From Tetracladium setigerum (taxonomy: Eukaryota; Ascomycota; Leotiomycetes; Helotiales): a stretch of 64,000 nucleotides of DNA. Position numbers and translations under genes: made by a program. Position 1 is the first letter of the stretch. Every line of letters starts with the position of its first letter. Below, piece by piece: positions 22,407 through 34,325 of the stretch. The stretch is from assembly GCA_031472005.1 (NCBI GenBank), contig PZJY01000012.1, forward strand, positions 124,001-188,000, written 5' to 3'. Under the pieces are notes generated by a model. That model made no database searches and was not told the DNA's origin. It worked only from the letters and a program-made list of their open reading frames with translations.

Positions 22407-25400
22407 TCATGGCAGCGCACCACCCCTTGACCAGTAGGGTATCATCATACCCTTATTATCAGCCGAACTATAATCAACAAATATGCTAGATCTAAATCCA
22501 GTCCATGCAATCCAAGGCTCTTCAAACTCCAAGCCTCCCGCAAAAACCAAGATCCCATGCTTCCTCACAACCACAAACTCCCTACTACCAGCCTCATAAT
22601 CAATTAAAAATCTCCCATCGACCCCCCGCCACTCCGAAAGCAAAAAGAAGTGTCGTTTCGCACCCGCCGCAAACGTCGAGAACTTGGAAAGATCAAGACT
22701 ACACACCCACAGCGCATCATCCAGGAAGAAAAGCGTTGAGCCGGCAGTCGCAATGATCTGAAGGATCTTGTGTGCGCAAAACTTTGCGTCTGAGATGGTG
22801 ACTTGATCAAGAAGATTGGATGCGTGCCATAATTGAAGTGCGTTCGATGATGTGGTTTCTTTCTGCAACCTTGCGATAATCAGATCGTCCGCTTGTTGAT
22901 GGCGATTTGGTGAAGTTCCGTTTGCTGGTTCGAGGGACTTGAAGGGTGGCACAGATGTGCTGACATTTTTATTGGGAACGAAAAGCTGCACGTCAGACCA
23001 GGTGTAGATTTGCATGCCTTCGTTGCTGATTGAGATGAAGCAGTCTGGCTGGAGGGGATGATTGACGAATTTTCTGTCGGTGCTATTCTTGTCGCATTGT
23101 ACATCCATACATCCAACCTGATCACCCTCGACAGTGTATACTGTCACAGACTTTTTCCCTTGCATCAAAAACCTGGTTCCAGATGGGTTCGGCAGAAGTG
23201 ATGTGATTGATTCTTCTTGTCGTATTTCTACTTCCGATATTTCGGCACTGCAACTTGTTCCCGAGATGGCAACTTTTTTGACAAGAATTCGTCCAGATTC
23301 ATCAGCGGTGATTAACAGTCCTGGCTCTTGAGCGTATGTGATACATCTAATGGCAGTGTTTTTAGCATGTCGATAGAGAATCTGCTGCGACGCTTTCAGC
23401 GTTTCAAAGTACACGATCGCGCCGTCCTGTCTCCCGGCGAAAACGATTTTGCCACTTTCGTCCAGACAAATTGTTGCTACTTCTGGCTCCGCTGGCCCTT
23501 CGAGCATGCTGACAGACATTGGTTCCGGAGTTATGGCCTGGCTAAGAGCGCTCTGACTACCTTCTTCCAGGTCGTTTGACACGAGAAGGTCTGGCTCCCA
23601 CACACGATATTGTGACCCACGTATGTCCGCAAATCGTAGACTGTCTTTACTGAACGATATTCCACGAATCCCTTCTTCGAAAGCATTGATCCGGTAGATG
23701 AGTGAGAGCTTGTCACCCCTGGAGCCGCTGAACTCGAGGACTTGGATTGTGCCACGTGAGCTTCCAGTGACAAGTGTTTTGCCATCTGGAGATGCAGCTA
23801 AAGAATGAGCGTAGGTGTCTGGTCGTCGATAACACAATCTTGTTGACTTAATATCATACACCGTTAGTTCACCATCTCCGTGCGATGCTATGAGAACGTT
23901 GATCTCAGGACTGGGGTTGAAAGCCAAAGCGTCGACTGTATAGTGGCATGTAGTCTTTCTTCCAGAGATTGTCACTTCTCTTGTGCAAGAACCAACAAAC
24001 CTTTCGGTTTCGACGCCGAAAAGATATATAGGAAGGCCACGATAGCTGACGGCTAGGGAAGCAGAGTCTGGTGAAAAGCAAGCTATTTCTGGCTGCTGAG
24101 TCGGTTTTGTTTGATCTGTGTTTTGCGGAATGCTCTCAATCCAGTACCAACGCCCGGTCTCGATCCCTTGCGTTAAATTCCATGTGATTGTGTAATTTCC
24201 TTTAGTAGCTGTCATGAGACCAAAGCAATCATCAACAAAATTTATGTCAAGGGCTTGATGTTGAGTATCGAAAGACCACAACTTGACCCGTTCTTTGATG
24301 TTCCATACTATGATAGTACGTAAGCCGCTTGATGCGAGGTATTGATCTTGGTCGCTGAAAAGGAGCAACTTGGTTCTCTCCCCATGTTTTAGGATGTGAG
24401 GTTCATGGGTGGCATCTTGACAGTATAGAAAGATGGTACCATCTGAGAGCCCAACTGCCGAATATCGATCGCCGTACGCAAGCGAACTGGTGGCGCGAGC
24501 CGAATAGTCAACCCGGGTTAGGCAGTCATCCCATGTAGTTCCTTTCTCCCCCTTGACAACCAAAACTTTTGAGGAGGAAGAAGTTTTTGATATGATAGAT
24601 TCAGAAGGGCACAAAGCGGGGATCAAGGTATGTATCGAGGTTGGTGAGATGGTGAGATTTGCCCCGAACTTCCCATGCAATTTTGCTAGGTCAACAATCC
24701 ATGTTGCAACATACCCTCTGTCTGGATCCGAGGAAGACAGATTCTTAATACGGCGATTAAAGTAGAGTTGCAGACCTTTCGCTGTCCGAGTGATGAGAGA
24801 AACATTCCATTTCCGTGCAACATACTCTATCCATGCCATGACTGAAGTATCTAGAAACCGACGTAGCAGTTTCCACGTTGTGTTGTCTTCTGGTGAAGCT
24901 CTTCGAAGATGATCTGAGAAGAACTCACTCGCGTAAAATAAGAGTCCAGTATGATGATCGAATTTGGAGGAACTCATTCTGGTCTTAGACATGCATGTAC
25001 GAGTCGGAATTCCAAACAGTAGAGCCGTAAGACATACTTGGGCGATCCGATTATGACTCTCTTGCTTGTTGATTATCATGTCCGGATGGTCTTGTTGTTG
25101 CAATAAGTATGTTTTCACAGTCTCATGAATCATTTCCACCTGATGTTTTTGATTCATCGATACCAATTGACCGCAAATTCGAGCGATTTTCTCGTGTAAC
25201 TTTGGAACCGTTTGTGTGACGTCGAGGAAAATTGCGTGTTGCATCTCCTCTATTTTAAGCGGCCTTGAGGAAATTAATATCCACTTAAAAATTGTTTGGG
25301 GCACTTCTGATGACCGACCTCCCTTCACTAGGCCTTGAAGAATGCCAGAATAAAGATCGTTCATGTCCGTGGGTACCTCGTTCAATATCTCCTCGACTTC

Positions 25401-27417
25401 TTCTTCAGAATAAGCTTGCTCTAATTTTTGAAGTACCAATGAAACCCAAAGGAATGAGCCAGAGGCCATAACCAGAATTTTGTTTTCGAGAGTCCTTTGT
25501 CCCTCCTCAGCAACAGGAACTTGGTCTATCTTCGAGCGTACAAAGAGACGGAAATCACCGACTGTGTCTGATGGCCGGATATCGTGATGTGTAGCTAAAC
25601 TTGAGAGGAGCTTAAGACTGCTCTGAGTTTCCTCTGACTGTCGACTCGTAAGGAACATTTTAAGTTGAGGTGGCGCTTGCGCAAGTAAAGTGATGAGTGC
25701 TTGCCATTTCGGACATTCATCCAGAGCGTCAATCACCCAAAGATGGTGAGTCATGCTTGATTGTTTGAATATGCATTCTAGAAACAACTTTCGCCAAATG
25801 AATCTTTCGCCCCTCCTTTCCCGGGGGGCTGTTTTCTGGAGTATTTCGACTAGCTCCACCAAAATTTTGTCGTCATTTGAGGCCATCTGATAAGCCAGAG
25901 ATTTTAGACAATCAACAATGGTTGACTTTTCGGCCACGCCATATTTGAAGAAGAAATAGCTACACTTGACGCCATCTTTCTGGCAGTCGGTGACTGTGTA
26001 GCTCGAAAGGACAGACTTCCCAGATCCCGCCCTTCCTGTAAGCCAAAATATAGGCTGAATTCCTCTGTCCGACATCTTCCAAAACTCATATTGCTCCCTG
26101 TTAGATAGCCATTGGCATGATCCAGCAATTCGAATGTCTTCTAATGCAGAAAGATCATCTAATGGCGGTTCGCTGATGCTTGTTAGTTCGACAAGTTGGG
26201 CATACTGGAGTTTCGACAACGTTGATGATGCTCGAGAAACTATTTCGAATTAGTGTAAATTCTTACATTTATTTTGCACTTGGTAAATGATACCTTCCAG
26301 TGAGATCGCATCAATAGTAGCGACGAAGTGATTCCTTAGCGTTATATAATTTGGGTCTTCCTTGCTATGGAATTTCGAAATGCCACGATGATCAGCATCC
26401 AAGGGTAAGGACTTTTCTTTCTCATACCCAAGTGTTGCGGATGACATGGCAACGATCAAAACTGACGAAAAACCGATAGTGCTTAGTCGAGTTTCGTAGA
26501 ATGAAAAGAGATGAAGGTCTTTTGAGAAATGTTTGAAACTATCATTAAGATCATCAATTGACTTCGAATTGCGTTCCAGTTCATTGACATAGAACTTGGA
26601 GCGCTGAGATAATTTAAGCAAATTACTCAGTGTTTTCGCTAAATCTGCGCCTCTATGCGGTGTTGCTAGAAAGTAAAGGGTGTGAATTCGGCTCGCAAGT
26701 TCATTAAGGTCCGGATCTTCGCGAGCTAGCATGAAAGCCTACCACCATCAGCTTCATGGCAAGATGTCGCCATAACAGAGTGTGAGCAAACCTGTTTAAT
26801 AACAATACCTCCCATACTGTGGGCAATCAACACAATTTTTGTCTACCAAACATAAGCAAGTATACTGGTATGGTAGAACTCCATATCTGAACATACTTTG
26901 CTTCTTCTGATATGGGGATTGCTGCTCATATCGCCGATCAGTAATTTTGCAAATTGGCGAATATCCCATAAATTCTCCTTTCTTTCCCCCCAGTCTGCTG
27001 GGTACCCAAAAGAATGTATGCGAACATTTTGAAATTCGGGGTCCTTTGGTAGCCACTCCTTTGGCCAGTAATGTTTTTGGTCGGGAGAAATGGACCATGT
27101 CTTGCGAGAGCCACCACCTAATCCATGGACAAAGATAAAATCGATCTGTGGGTCTGGGGCATCGAATAAAAGGTTGAGGCCTATTGCCCCTTTGATATCT
27201 TTTTCGGGAAGTATGGGTTCCTCTTTTGGGGTTTCAGCTCTCAACGTCCGGGCTGGACTGAGCCGCTGAAAAGCACTGCTCACTGCTCGTCCCAATCGAC
27301 TTGGGCTCTCCCCCGAGGAACTTCCTTTGAACTAAGATTTTGTTAGTACAAATGGCTGCAATTTACCAGAGGCTCCGTTGGGACACTGGTGGAATTGCAA
27401 ATACGTACCTGTTCCAT
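22407..27417 (-). CDS. NLR-like STAND protein: alpha/beta hydrolase - NACHT - WD40
   Basis: Five exons (27417-27409, 27331-26897, 26842-26792, 26738-26294, 26239-22407) splice in frame to 1590 aa. The N-terminal module is a PGAP1/lipase-like alpha/beta hydrolase: oxyanion loop FVHGLGGGS (~55), nucleophile AHSMGG with Ser near 157 (its own 51-nt exon), and DADHRG carrying the likely catalytic His. A NACHT NTPase follows, with Walker A GRAGSGKS (~381-388) and Walker B HLWVIDALDE, then LTSRQ (sensor-1-like). From about residue 885 the chain forms WD40-type blades (GLSDGTIFLY, ASSGLRTIIVWNI, TGSSRGTIQVLEF). This order is a known fungal STAND architecture linked to self/non-self recognition: a ligand is sensed by the repeats, the NACHT oligomerises and the N-terminal enzyme is switched on. 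No breaks were found despite the length. The ligand is unknown. Confidence 0.88.
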
Positions 27418-28391
27418 CTTGATCAGAAGCGAAGCAGTGAGTGCAGCTCCTGCCTAAACTCTCCACTCGTAATACACGTGACAAAAGCCAAAGAAAGCGA
27501 TCAAGATAATCACATCAAACAAAGAGATACCAGGTGTAAAAACATTGAACCGTCGTCTTGGTGTTCCAGTTTTACCTTAGTAAATAGATACTTTTGGAGG
27601 GTGGCTGTCCAGCCTTGCCCCCAGTGGGCGTTGCTGTTGGATGTCATCTGATAGCGCTGTAGCTATATTTAACACCCAAGTAGCCTGTGCGTGGTGGATT
27701 GCACATGGGGAATTACACGGCGAAGTGCATCCGGAGCCTGATGTGAGGTTGTGATGTCGTTGATGATAGGCAGCGAGGGTGGTGGGGGAAGTGTCTACAA
27801 GGAGCAAGCGCGACAGGGCGTTAAGCAGAACATTCGGGGTAAACCAATCAGAAAGTCTTGAAACTTGAATAGGTAAACACCTGAATGACCTATTCTCCCT
27901 TCCCCTGAACTCTGGGTTTCATAAAGTGTATAAATCTAAAGCTATAATTGAACTCCTCGTTACTTGTTCTCACAAGAATATAAATATAGGAACATTCAAG
28001 TGGCATAAAATCTGCTACCAAGGCAGAACACAACAGGTATATAGGTAGTATTGCAAGCATCTTATGCTGTCTTCGCTGTCTTTTATGGTCAGAACGGGAA
28101 TGCCCGAGCCAAATAGTCGATGCAGTGTCAGTCCAGAACCGATTATAAGGTTTCAAAGGACATTCCAAAGCCTAACTGAATCCCACTACTACATCTGACC
28201 ATCATATAAGCTTCCAGAGCAATTGTGCGAAGCGTCCGTTATTGCAATCGAAAAGTTAAGCGCTCGGTCCAGTCTCTCGACCACTATTTTCACAGGCGTC
28301 ATAACTCTTCGGGACATGTGTAACGTAAATTCGTACTGATTTCAGCGATTCAACGCTGCAAAGTCTCCAGATATATTTCATAGAATCACAA
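27418..28391. other. intergenic, NLR promoter and 3' flank of FAF1
   Basis: No gene seen. A CACGTGAC element lies at 27475-27482, close upstream of the NLR start. Short open frames have no recognisable content. Confidence 0.45.
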
Positions 28392-29380
28392 TTAGCCTCG
28401 ACGACCCCTCCCTCCTCCACCTCCTCGACTTGACCCTCTCCCACTTCCCCCTCGCCCAAATCCACCTCTACCACCCCCTCTACCGCCTTTCCCAAAAGCA
28501 CCTTTCTTTGACCCCTCAATATCAAAGATGTCTTTCTTGCTCAACGTCAAGGTGCCCCCTGAAAACTTCCCCATAGCTGGTCCACCAACCCCTCTATCTT
28601 TCCTACCATCCTCGCCCTTCTTCTTCACAATCTTGGCCTTCTCCAAAATAATACCGTTCTCCTTCGCCTCTCTTCTTCTGGTTTCTTCCTTCTCCACCTT
28701 TTTGGCCGTTATTCCCTTTCGATGCGACATGGGCATTTTCTCCTGCGTCAGAATGGATTTCTTTGAACCCAAAGCTTGCATTCTGAGATCCGTCGCTTTG
28801 TGACGATTGTTACCTGCGAGTGTGGGATTCGAGGACGACTCGAGAAGGTGGGATTCGGCAAGTAGACGCTGGAGAGCGAGATCCTTTTTGAGATTTGCAG
28901 CTTCAGAATCGTCCTCTTCGGGTATAGCTACTCCTCCCTTGTCGCGGATTGAAGTATTTGGTTTTGAAATAGCACTACTGGGCGGTTTTGAGCTCTAGTT
29001 TTCATTATTATCACTGCAAAAAAACAGAGGGATCCTCATCATACCATAAACTTCTTGAGCTCTTCCTTGGACATTGCTGCCATTCGCGATTCGGCATTTG
29101 TATGCTGAACAACTTGGACACCATCTATTTCTTCTTCAGACAAGCCTCCCCATTCTTCTTCTTCCTCCTCTTCTGATTCGGCTTCAGATTCATCTTCCGG
29201 TATTGAGGGCTTCGGAAGCTCAGGTAAGGGTGCAAACTGTGCTTCGAAATGTCGGCGGAATATCTCCTGTGCATCCAATTCTGGGGATTCTGAACGCTCA
29301 ATTTCCTCACTGCCCTCTCTCCTCTTATTTTCTGTTGGCCTCGTCGCAACGCGCTTCCTCTTTCCTAGCATCGTCGACAT
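28392..29380 (-). CDS. FAF1: rRNA-processing protein FAF1 (SSU processome)
   Basis: Exons 29380-29045 and 28994-28392 (intron GTATGA...ACTAG) encode 312 aa. Near the N-terminus are LGKRKR and EIFRRHFEAQF, the signature of the yeast Faf1/human C1orf131 family. An acidic Glu run and the sequence EELKKFM precede the intron. The middle has KKDLALQRLLAESHLL, the C-terminal part has GRKDRGVGGPAMGKFSGGTLTLSKKDI, and the protein ends in an RGG/Gly-Arg-rich tail. The family acts in the nucleolus in 18S rRNA maturation. The gene is divergent from HIS6 with 148 bp between starts, so the two share a compact promoter. An upstream ATG (MFTICNN) exists but MSTMLGKRKR fits the family better. Confidence 0.85.
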
Positions 29381-29528
29381 CGTGATGTTGTTGCAGATAG
29401 TGAACAAGCTGGCTATCCCAAAAATATTTTGGGATTAGGTTATTCTGCCTTCTCACACCGCCCACAACGTCACTCTCTCAAAATCTACCCCTCCACGACA
29501 CACGGTCACTCAACACCACATAACCACA
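29381..29528. promoter_or_regulatory. compact bidirectional promoter FAF1/HIS6
   Basis: 148 bp separate two divergent start codons. No clear TATA box. I looked for a Gcn4/CPC1 site (TGASTCA), expected for a histidine gene, and did not find a perfect copy. Confidence 0.6.
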
Positions 29529-30399
29529 ATGACTAAATTCCGTCCCTGTATAGATCTTCACTCTGGCCAGGTCAAGCAGATTGTTGGCGGTACTTTGACC
29601 ACAACATCTTCTGACTTGAAAACCAATTATGTCTCCAAGTTCCCAGCTGGACATTTTGCAAAACTCTACAGAGAGAATGGACTTGAAGGCGCACATGTGA
29701 TTATGCTTGGACCAGGGAACGAGGAAGCTGCAAGAGAAGCTTTAGCAGAATGGCCATCAGGTTTGCAAGTCGGCGGAGGTATCACGGATCTCAATGCGAA
29801 GCAATGGGTTGAGTGGGGTGCGGAAAGAGTATGTGAAATCTCGAATCAACCAAGCTTGACTTGACTGATTGGAAAGTAGGTTATCATTACTTCTTTCTTA
29901 TTTCCTAACGGAACATACTCTCAAGAGAGATTGGATTCTGTGCTTGCAGCCCTGGGGGGGATAAGGAGAAATTGGTCATTGACCTGAGCTGTCGCAAGAA
30001 GGGAGACACTTGGTTTGTGGCTATGAATAAATGGCAAACCATCACTGATATGGAGGTCAACCAAGGTAGATCCGAAATTGCAGTACTTCTGCGATATTCA
30101 ACTGACCCTCTCTAGAATCTATAAAGTCCTTGGAGCCATATTGCTCAGAGTTCCTGATCCACGCTGCAGACAACGAAGGCCTCCAAAAAGGTATTGACGA
30201 GGCTCTTGTCGAGAAGCTGGCGCAATGGTGTAGCATACCTGTAACGTATGCTGGAGGAGGCAGAAATCTTCAGGACCTGGATAACGTTAAAAGAATCAGC
30301 CACGGAAAAGTTGACTTGACCATCGGAAGCGCCTTGGATGTATTCGGGGGATCTGGTGTCACTTTCGACGAGTGTGTAAAATGGAATCAGAAGCAATAA
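29529..30399 (+). CDS. HIS6: phosphoribosyl-formimino-AICAR isomerase, histidine biosynthesis
   Basis: Exons 29529-29828, 29880-30065 and 30116-30399 give 256 aa when one G is added to the seven-G run at 29954-29960; with seven G the frame shifts right after SVLAAL. The protein has FRPCIDLHSGQVKQIVGG (catalytic Asp and phosphate loop), GLQVGGGIT, VIDLSCRK, FLIHAADNEG, VTYAGGG and DLTIGSALDVFGG, the usual TIM-barrel features of eukaryotic HIS6. It converts ProFAR to PRFAR, the fourth step of histidine synthesis. Length agrees with yeast His6 (about 261 aa). Since loss would make the fungus a histidine auxotroph, the break is most likely a sequencing error. Introns start GTATGT and GTAGAT and end in TAG. 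Confidence 0.9.
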
Positions 30400-30852
30400 A
30401 TCTTTTTGGGAGTGCCATGTGGTCTGCCTTCTCAAAACGCTCGAAGGTCTCTCTTGGGACTGGTTCTTTGTTGGACAGTGATTGAATGGTCGACAATCTC
30501 AACCAATCGTGGCTACAAAGTATTTTGAAAAATCCGAAACTATCTGGTCTCTATGCTCGATTTCCAAGGTCAACGAAAACAGACGTCTCAGCACCTGTGT
30601 ACCAAATTCTTGAGCCTTTGTTCTTACTCGCCATCACTGATGGCGACTTTTCGGATGAACTTGGAAGGAGACTAACCAGAAATTGGCATCCTACTGGCGC
30701 AAAACAAGTCACTTCTGCTTGTCGTGTCCTGGATTTTGGAGAAATGGCAGATTATCAGAAAGCAAGCGATCAAAGCAAAAATTATCATTTCTAAAGCTAG
30801 CACACTCCAAGCTGTCCCCGTCCCAAATTACCAATATCCGCATTTCCCCCCT
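30400..30852. other. convergent 3' region
   Basis: Lies between HIS6 and the four-domain fusion gene. A plus-strand open frame of 102 codons at 30486-30794 has no recognised domain and is not called. Confidence 0.45.
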
Positions 30853-33800
30853 TCAAGCGCCACCAAAGATCAAGAGGCTTTGGATGTTGACTCTAGCAAA
30901 CCCATTACTTCGCAACATCTCCCGAGCTCCATGCATAGGGAATTCGGCCACAATCATGACGCTGATATTCATCGCACCGATACCTGCTTTGGCCAACAGC
31001 TGCATTACTGCTAAAAGCGTTTCTCCCGAGGCAAGCACATCATCCACAATTACCACGGATGCGTCTTTTGAGATAACATCCTTGCCCATTTCAATTCCTT
31101 TCTCTATTGCGTTGTCAGATTGCAAAGAAGAAACATGCGAGCGTAAGGTAGTGATGGAAATCGTAGGTGGAGGAAGTTTGCAAGCTTTCCGAATCAATAC
31201 CAGTGGAATACCGACCTGGGCGGCCAATGGAGAAGCAAATATGAAACCGCCTGCTTCGCAACTTATTACCGCATCGACTTTAGGCCACTCGCCCTCGAAT
31301 CGAGATCTCAGGAGAGATGTGCACAGCTCCAGCCCTCCAGGCTGTTGAGCTATGTCAAGCACATGTTGAAACTGAATTCCCGAGCTTGGGAAATCAGGTA
31401 CCGAGTCTATCATTCTTGCCAGTTGCTGTAGGTCATCATGGAGGAATGGAAGCAGGTAGCGTTCTGCGAATTTCTTTGCATTCCAATCTCCATTCCGTTC
31501 GTTATGAAACGCCAAATTCGGGCGGTAGTTGATTTCATTGCAGCCTTCCTCGCAATTCGCGCTTTTGTCTCCACTGGAGAGTCCTCGACGAACCTGAAGT
31601 ATCCGGTCGCTAGCTTTGACGCAAACCTCGAGCAATTTTCTGTTTGGTGCAAAGCGTGATAATGTCGCGACTGGTGCCTCGTCTCTCATTCCAGTAATCA
31701 GTAACACATCGATATCGGCGGCGCTGTTCACAACATCCTGAAAATTCTCCTCCAACAACCGAGGTCTTTGCTTGATTTTGTCCTGGAAGTATCTCGTCAA
31801 TGCTGGCCGGTGCTGCTCTTTGTACGTTCGATCTAGCAGGAGGAGAGACAAGTCAGCGCCAGTATCAGTCGCATACTCTCGTTTAGTCGCATCGCTGATG
31901 CTAACTACGCGTGTGGTTATACTTCCACTTGAGTGTTTGGCGAGAAAAGAGCTCCAGACTTTAGCACAGAAATCTTTGCCAGCGCCATGTTCGCCTGTGA
32001 CAATAACAACAAGTCTTTGAGCCAATGGCGACCTTGGAAGTGGGCAGGCATAAGACAGCACGTTATGAGGATCGAAGCGATGCTTGAGAGTGACAAGACG
32101 TGGTCCATTTCGTCCGAAAGCTTTGGCTGCCAACATAATATCCCGAGGATCTGGTCCAAGATCGGCGCTATAAGCTCCGCAGCTCAAGGGTAACAATTCT
32201 GCGACAACTTTGTAGACCCATCGTATGGCGACTTGAGCAGCTTCGGCTCCATCTTTATTGTGGGGCCAGACACCATGTATCACACAGGCAAAGTCCCAGT
32301 TCCGACAGCCAAAGGCAGTTGCGTTTTCTGCCACATCACCAATTGCTCCACCACCTTGAAGAAGTTGGAGATAGCAAAGTGGTGAGGGACGAGTCTCCAT
32401 GAAAGCCGCCAACACATCAATAATGCTTCTTGACCGAAGATCCTTTAGAAATAAGCATCGCTTGAAGGAGGAAGTCTTGATACTGCCATTCCCACTCTGC
32501 ACCTTAGACATATCGATCTTACTCTGCAGTAACTCAAAGCTGTTGAGCAACTCACACTCATCCTCCCTCCCTAGAAAAGCACTTAACGGCGAAGGCTTGA
32601 GCGTTTCTGGGGTGAACTCAGTTGCGGAGGAATATTCAAAGGTAGTTACGCTTAGGCATAACTGACCAGGATGTCCACATAAGTACGCATTTGAAGAAGA
32701 ATTTCTTGAAAACCCTTGAGTAACACAACTGTCAAAATCTTCGAGTATATGGCGAGCTCTTGAATGGTCGCCAACAGGCACCAACCATTTTCGAACTAAA
32801 AACTTCGGAGCCTTGAAGGTCTTGAAAGTAACACTAAAGACAATTCCAAAATTTGTCCCAGCACCCCTCACTGCCCACAACAGCTCAGCTTCATTATCTG
32901 GTCGTACGGCGCCAGACGGCCAGGATTGAGGTGGTACATGGCCGACGCAAAGAATCTGGCCATTATCGACGCTGACTATGACAGCACCAACAATAGCATC
33001 GCAAGCGAGTCCATGCAGCCTCGCTAAGCTCCCAATACCTCCTTGCAACCACGATCCTGCTCCCACGCTGGGACAGGATCCGAGAGGAAGGGTCAAGCCA
33101 AATTTCATGCTCTCGGAGATGATATCGCTCGTCTTACAACCTGCCCTGGCAACAACTATAGAACCAAGGCCGGGTCTTGATTCTTCTCCATTGTCCTGAA
33201 GGACGTGTATTTGATTGAATGCACCCATGTCGACTGAGAGGACATTCGGCCAGAAACACTGTTCGCTATGACCTCCGCCAAAGACCGTTAGGCCTGTTCT
33301 GTTCTTCCGAGCCCATCGAATGCACTCTTGGACATGTACAAGTCTTGTAGGTCGAAAAACAGGTCCCGTAGAGTTGAGCCGGGCGACACCGTCTTGACCG
33401 TCATTTCTTTCCCCCCAGGCGGCACCAGCCTCTTCAACTCAAACAAATTGCGGGAATTCCGAGTGAAAGCCACCATGAAATTAGGCGAGCTAAATGACAG
33501 ATAGTTTGGATAGCTATTGTCACGACTTCCTAAGGCGCGACACACCTTCCGCCACTCAGCCTTGATGGCTTTCTCCTTGCTCGCATTCTGAATCGTGAAG
33601 CCTGCGAGGAAAGGAGCAAAACATTCAAGCACTTTGTCATCATCCGCCACATGAAGAACTCCTGTAGGGAAAGAACTCGTTCGGTGGCACACTAGATTTT
33701 CAAAGTGGAGGGTTCCATTGCGGTGAAAAACCACTACCATTCCCGGAAGCTCGCCTTTTTGCCGAGGAAGCATCCCCAGCGCCTTTTCAATGACAGCCTG

Positions 33801-34325
33801 CTTGTGTTTCATGCCGTACATACTGTGGCAGAACAGGATGACGTCAAATTCTTCTTTGCTGATGTCGACATCATTCTCACTCTCTGAGTTGCTACTCAGG
33901 ACAAATGGTTGTCTTTCAATTCTGGGTAGTACTTCAAGACCAGGTAGCGGGCGCTCGTTGCTCAACGGCAAGGAAATCCACTTCTCCAATTCTCTCGCAA
34001 ATAAAACGTTCGGCTCGAAAGCAGTGTATGCCTTGATCTTTTGTCTCGAATCAACTGGCAGATATCCAAGTACGCTCTGTGGGCCGGGCCCAATTTCTAG
34101 CACCGAGATCTTGCCAAGCACATTACACAAAGGTTCGATGAGCTGATGTAGTTGAGGACCGATGAATTTTTCGTATATGGGCTCTGCACTCTCTCGCAAA
34201 ATTTCGAAGCCGTCGTTGTATTGCGTGTCAGAGAGAGGCTCTATGTCGGACAATAATTGTCCTGGCGAGGTCGTCTCCTCCGCTCTTCGCCTCAATTCTT
34301 CCTTCAGAACGTTGAGAGTGGCCAT
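30853..34325 (-). CDS. four-domain fusion: methyltransferase - FAD oxidase - phosphomevalonate-kinase-like - APRT-like
   Basis: One uninterrupted exon of 1157 aa after one base is added to the six-base run at 33411-33416 (GGGGGG on the coding strand). Residues 1-300 are a class I SAM methyltransferase (VLEIGPGPQSVLGYLP; EFDVILFCHSMYGM). From ~310, in the shifted frame, comes a berberine-bridge/FAD_binding_4 oxidase: RPTRLVHVQECIRWARKN, GGGHS (~352), GAGSWLQGGIGSLARLHGLACD and BBE-type FDPHNVLSYACP. From ~770 a module like animal-type phosphomevalonate kinase follows: VVIVTGEHGAGKDF and ATKREYATDTGADLSLLL, then DRTYKEQHRPAL. From ~970 is an adenine-phosphoribosyltransferase-like domain: DSVPDFPSSGIQF and the PRPP loop VVIVDDVLASGET (~1090). 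The joined pathway is not known to me. Two separate genes (MTase and the rest) is the alternative, but then the oxidase would lack its FAD-binding start. Confidence 0.8.

Noticed and set aside
29529..30399. HIS6 as an inactivated gene or a case of programmed frameshifting
   Set aside because: The only fault is one missing G in a seven-G run, the same kind of fault found in about ten other genes; no slippery-site or pseudoknot is needed to explain it.
30486..30794. 102-codon open frame downstream of HIS6
   Set aside because: Sits in the convergent 3' region, no recognised content and no start context; likely chance.
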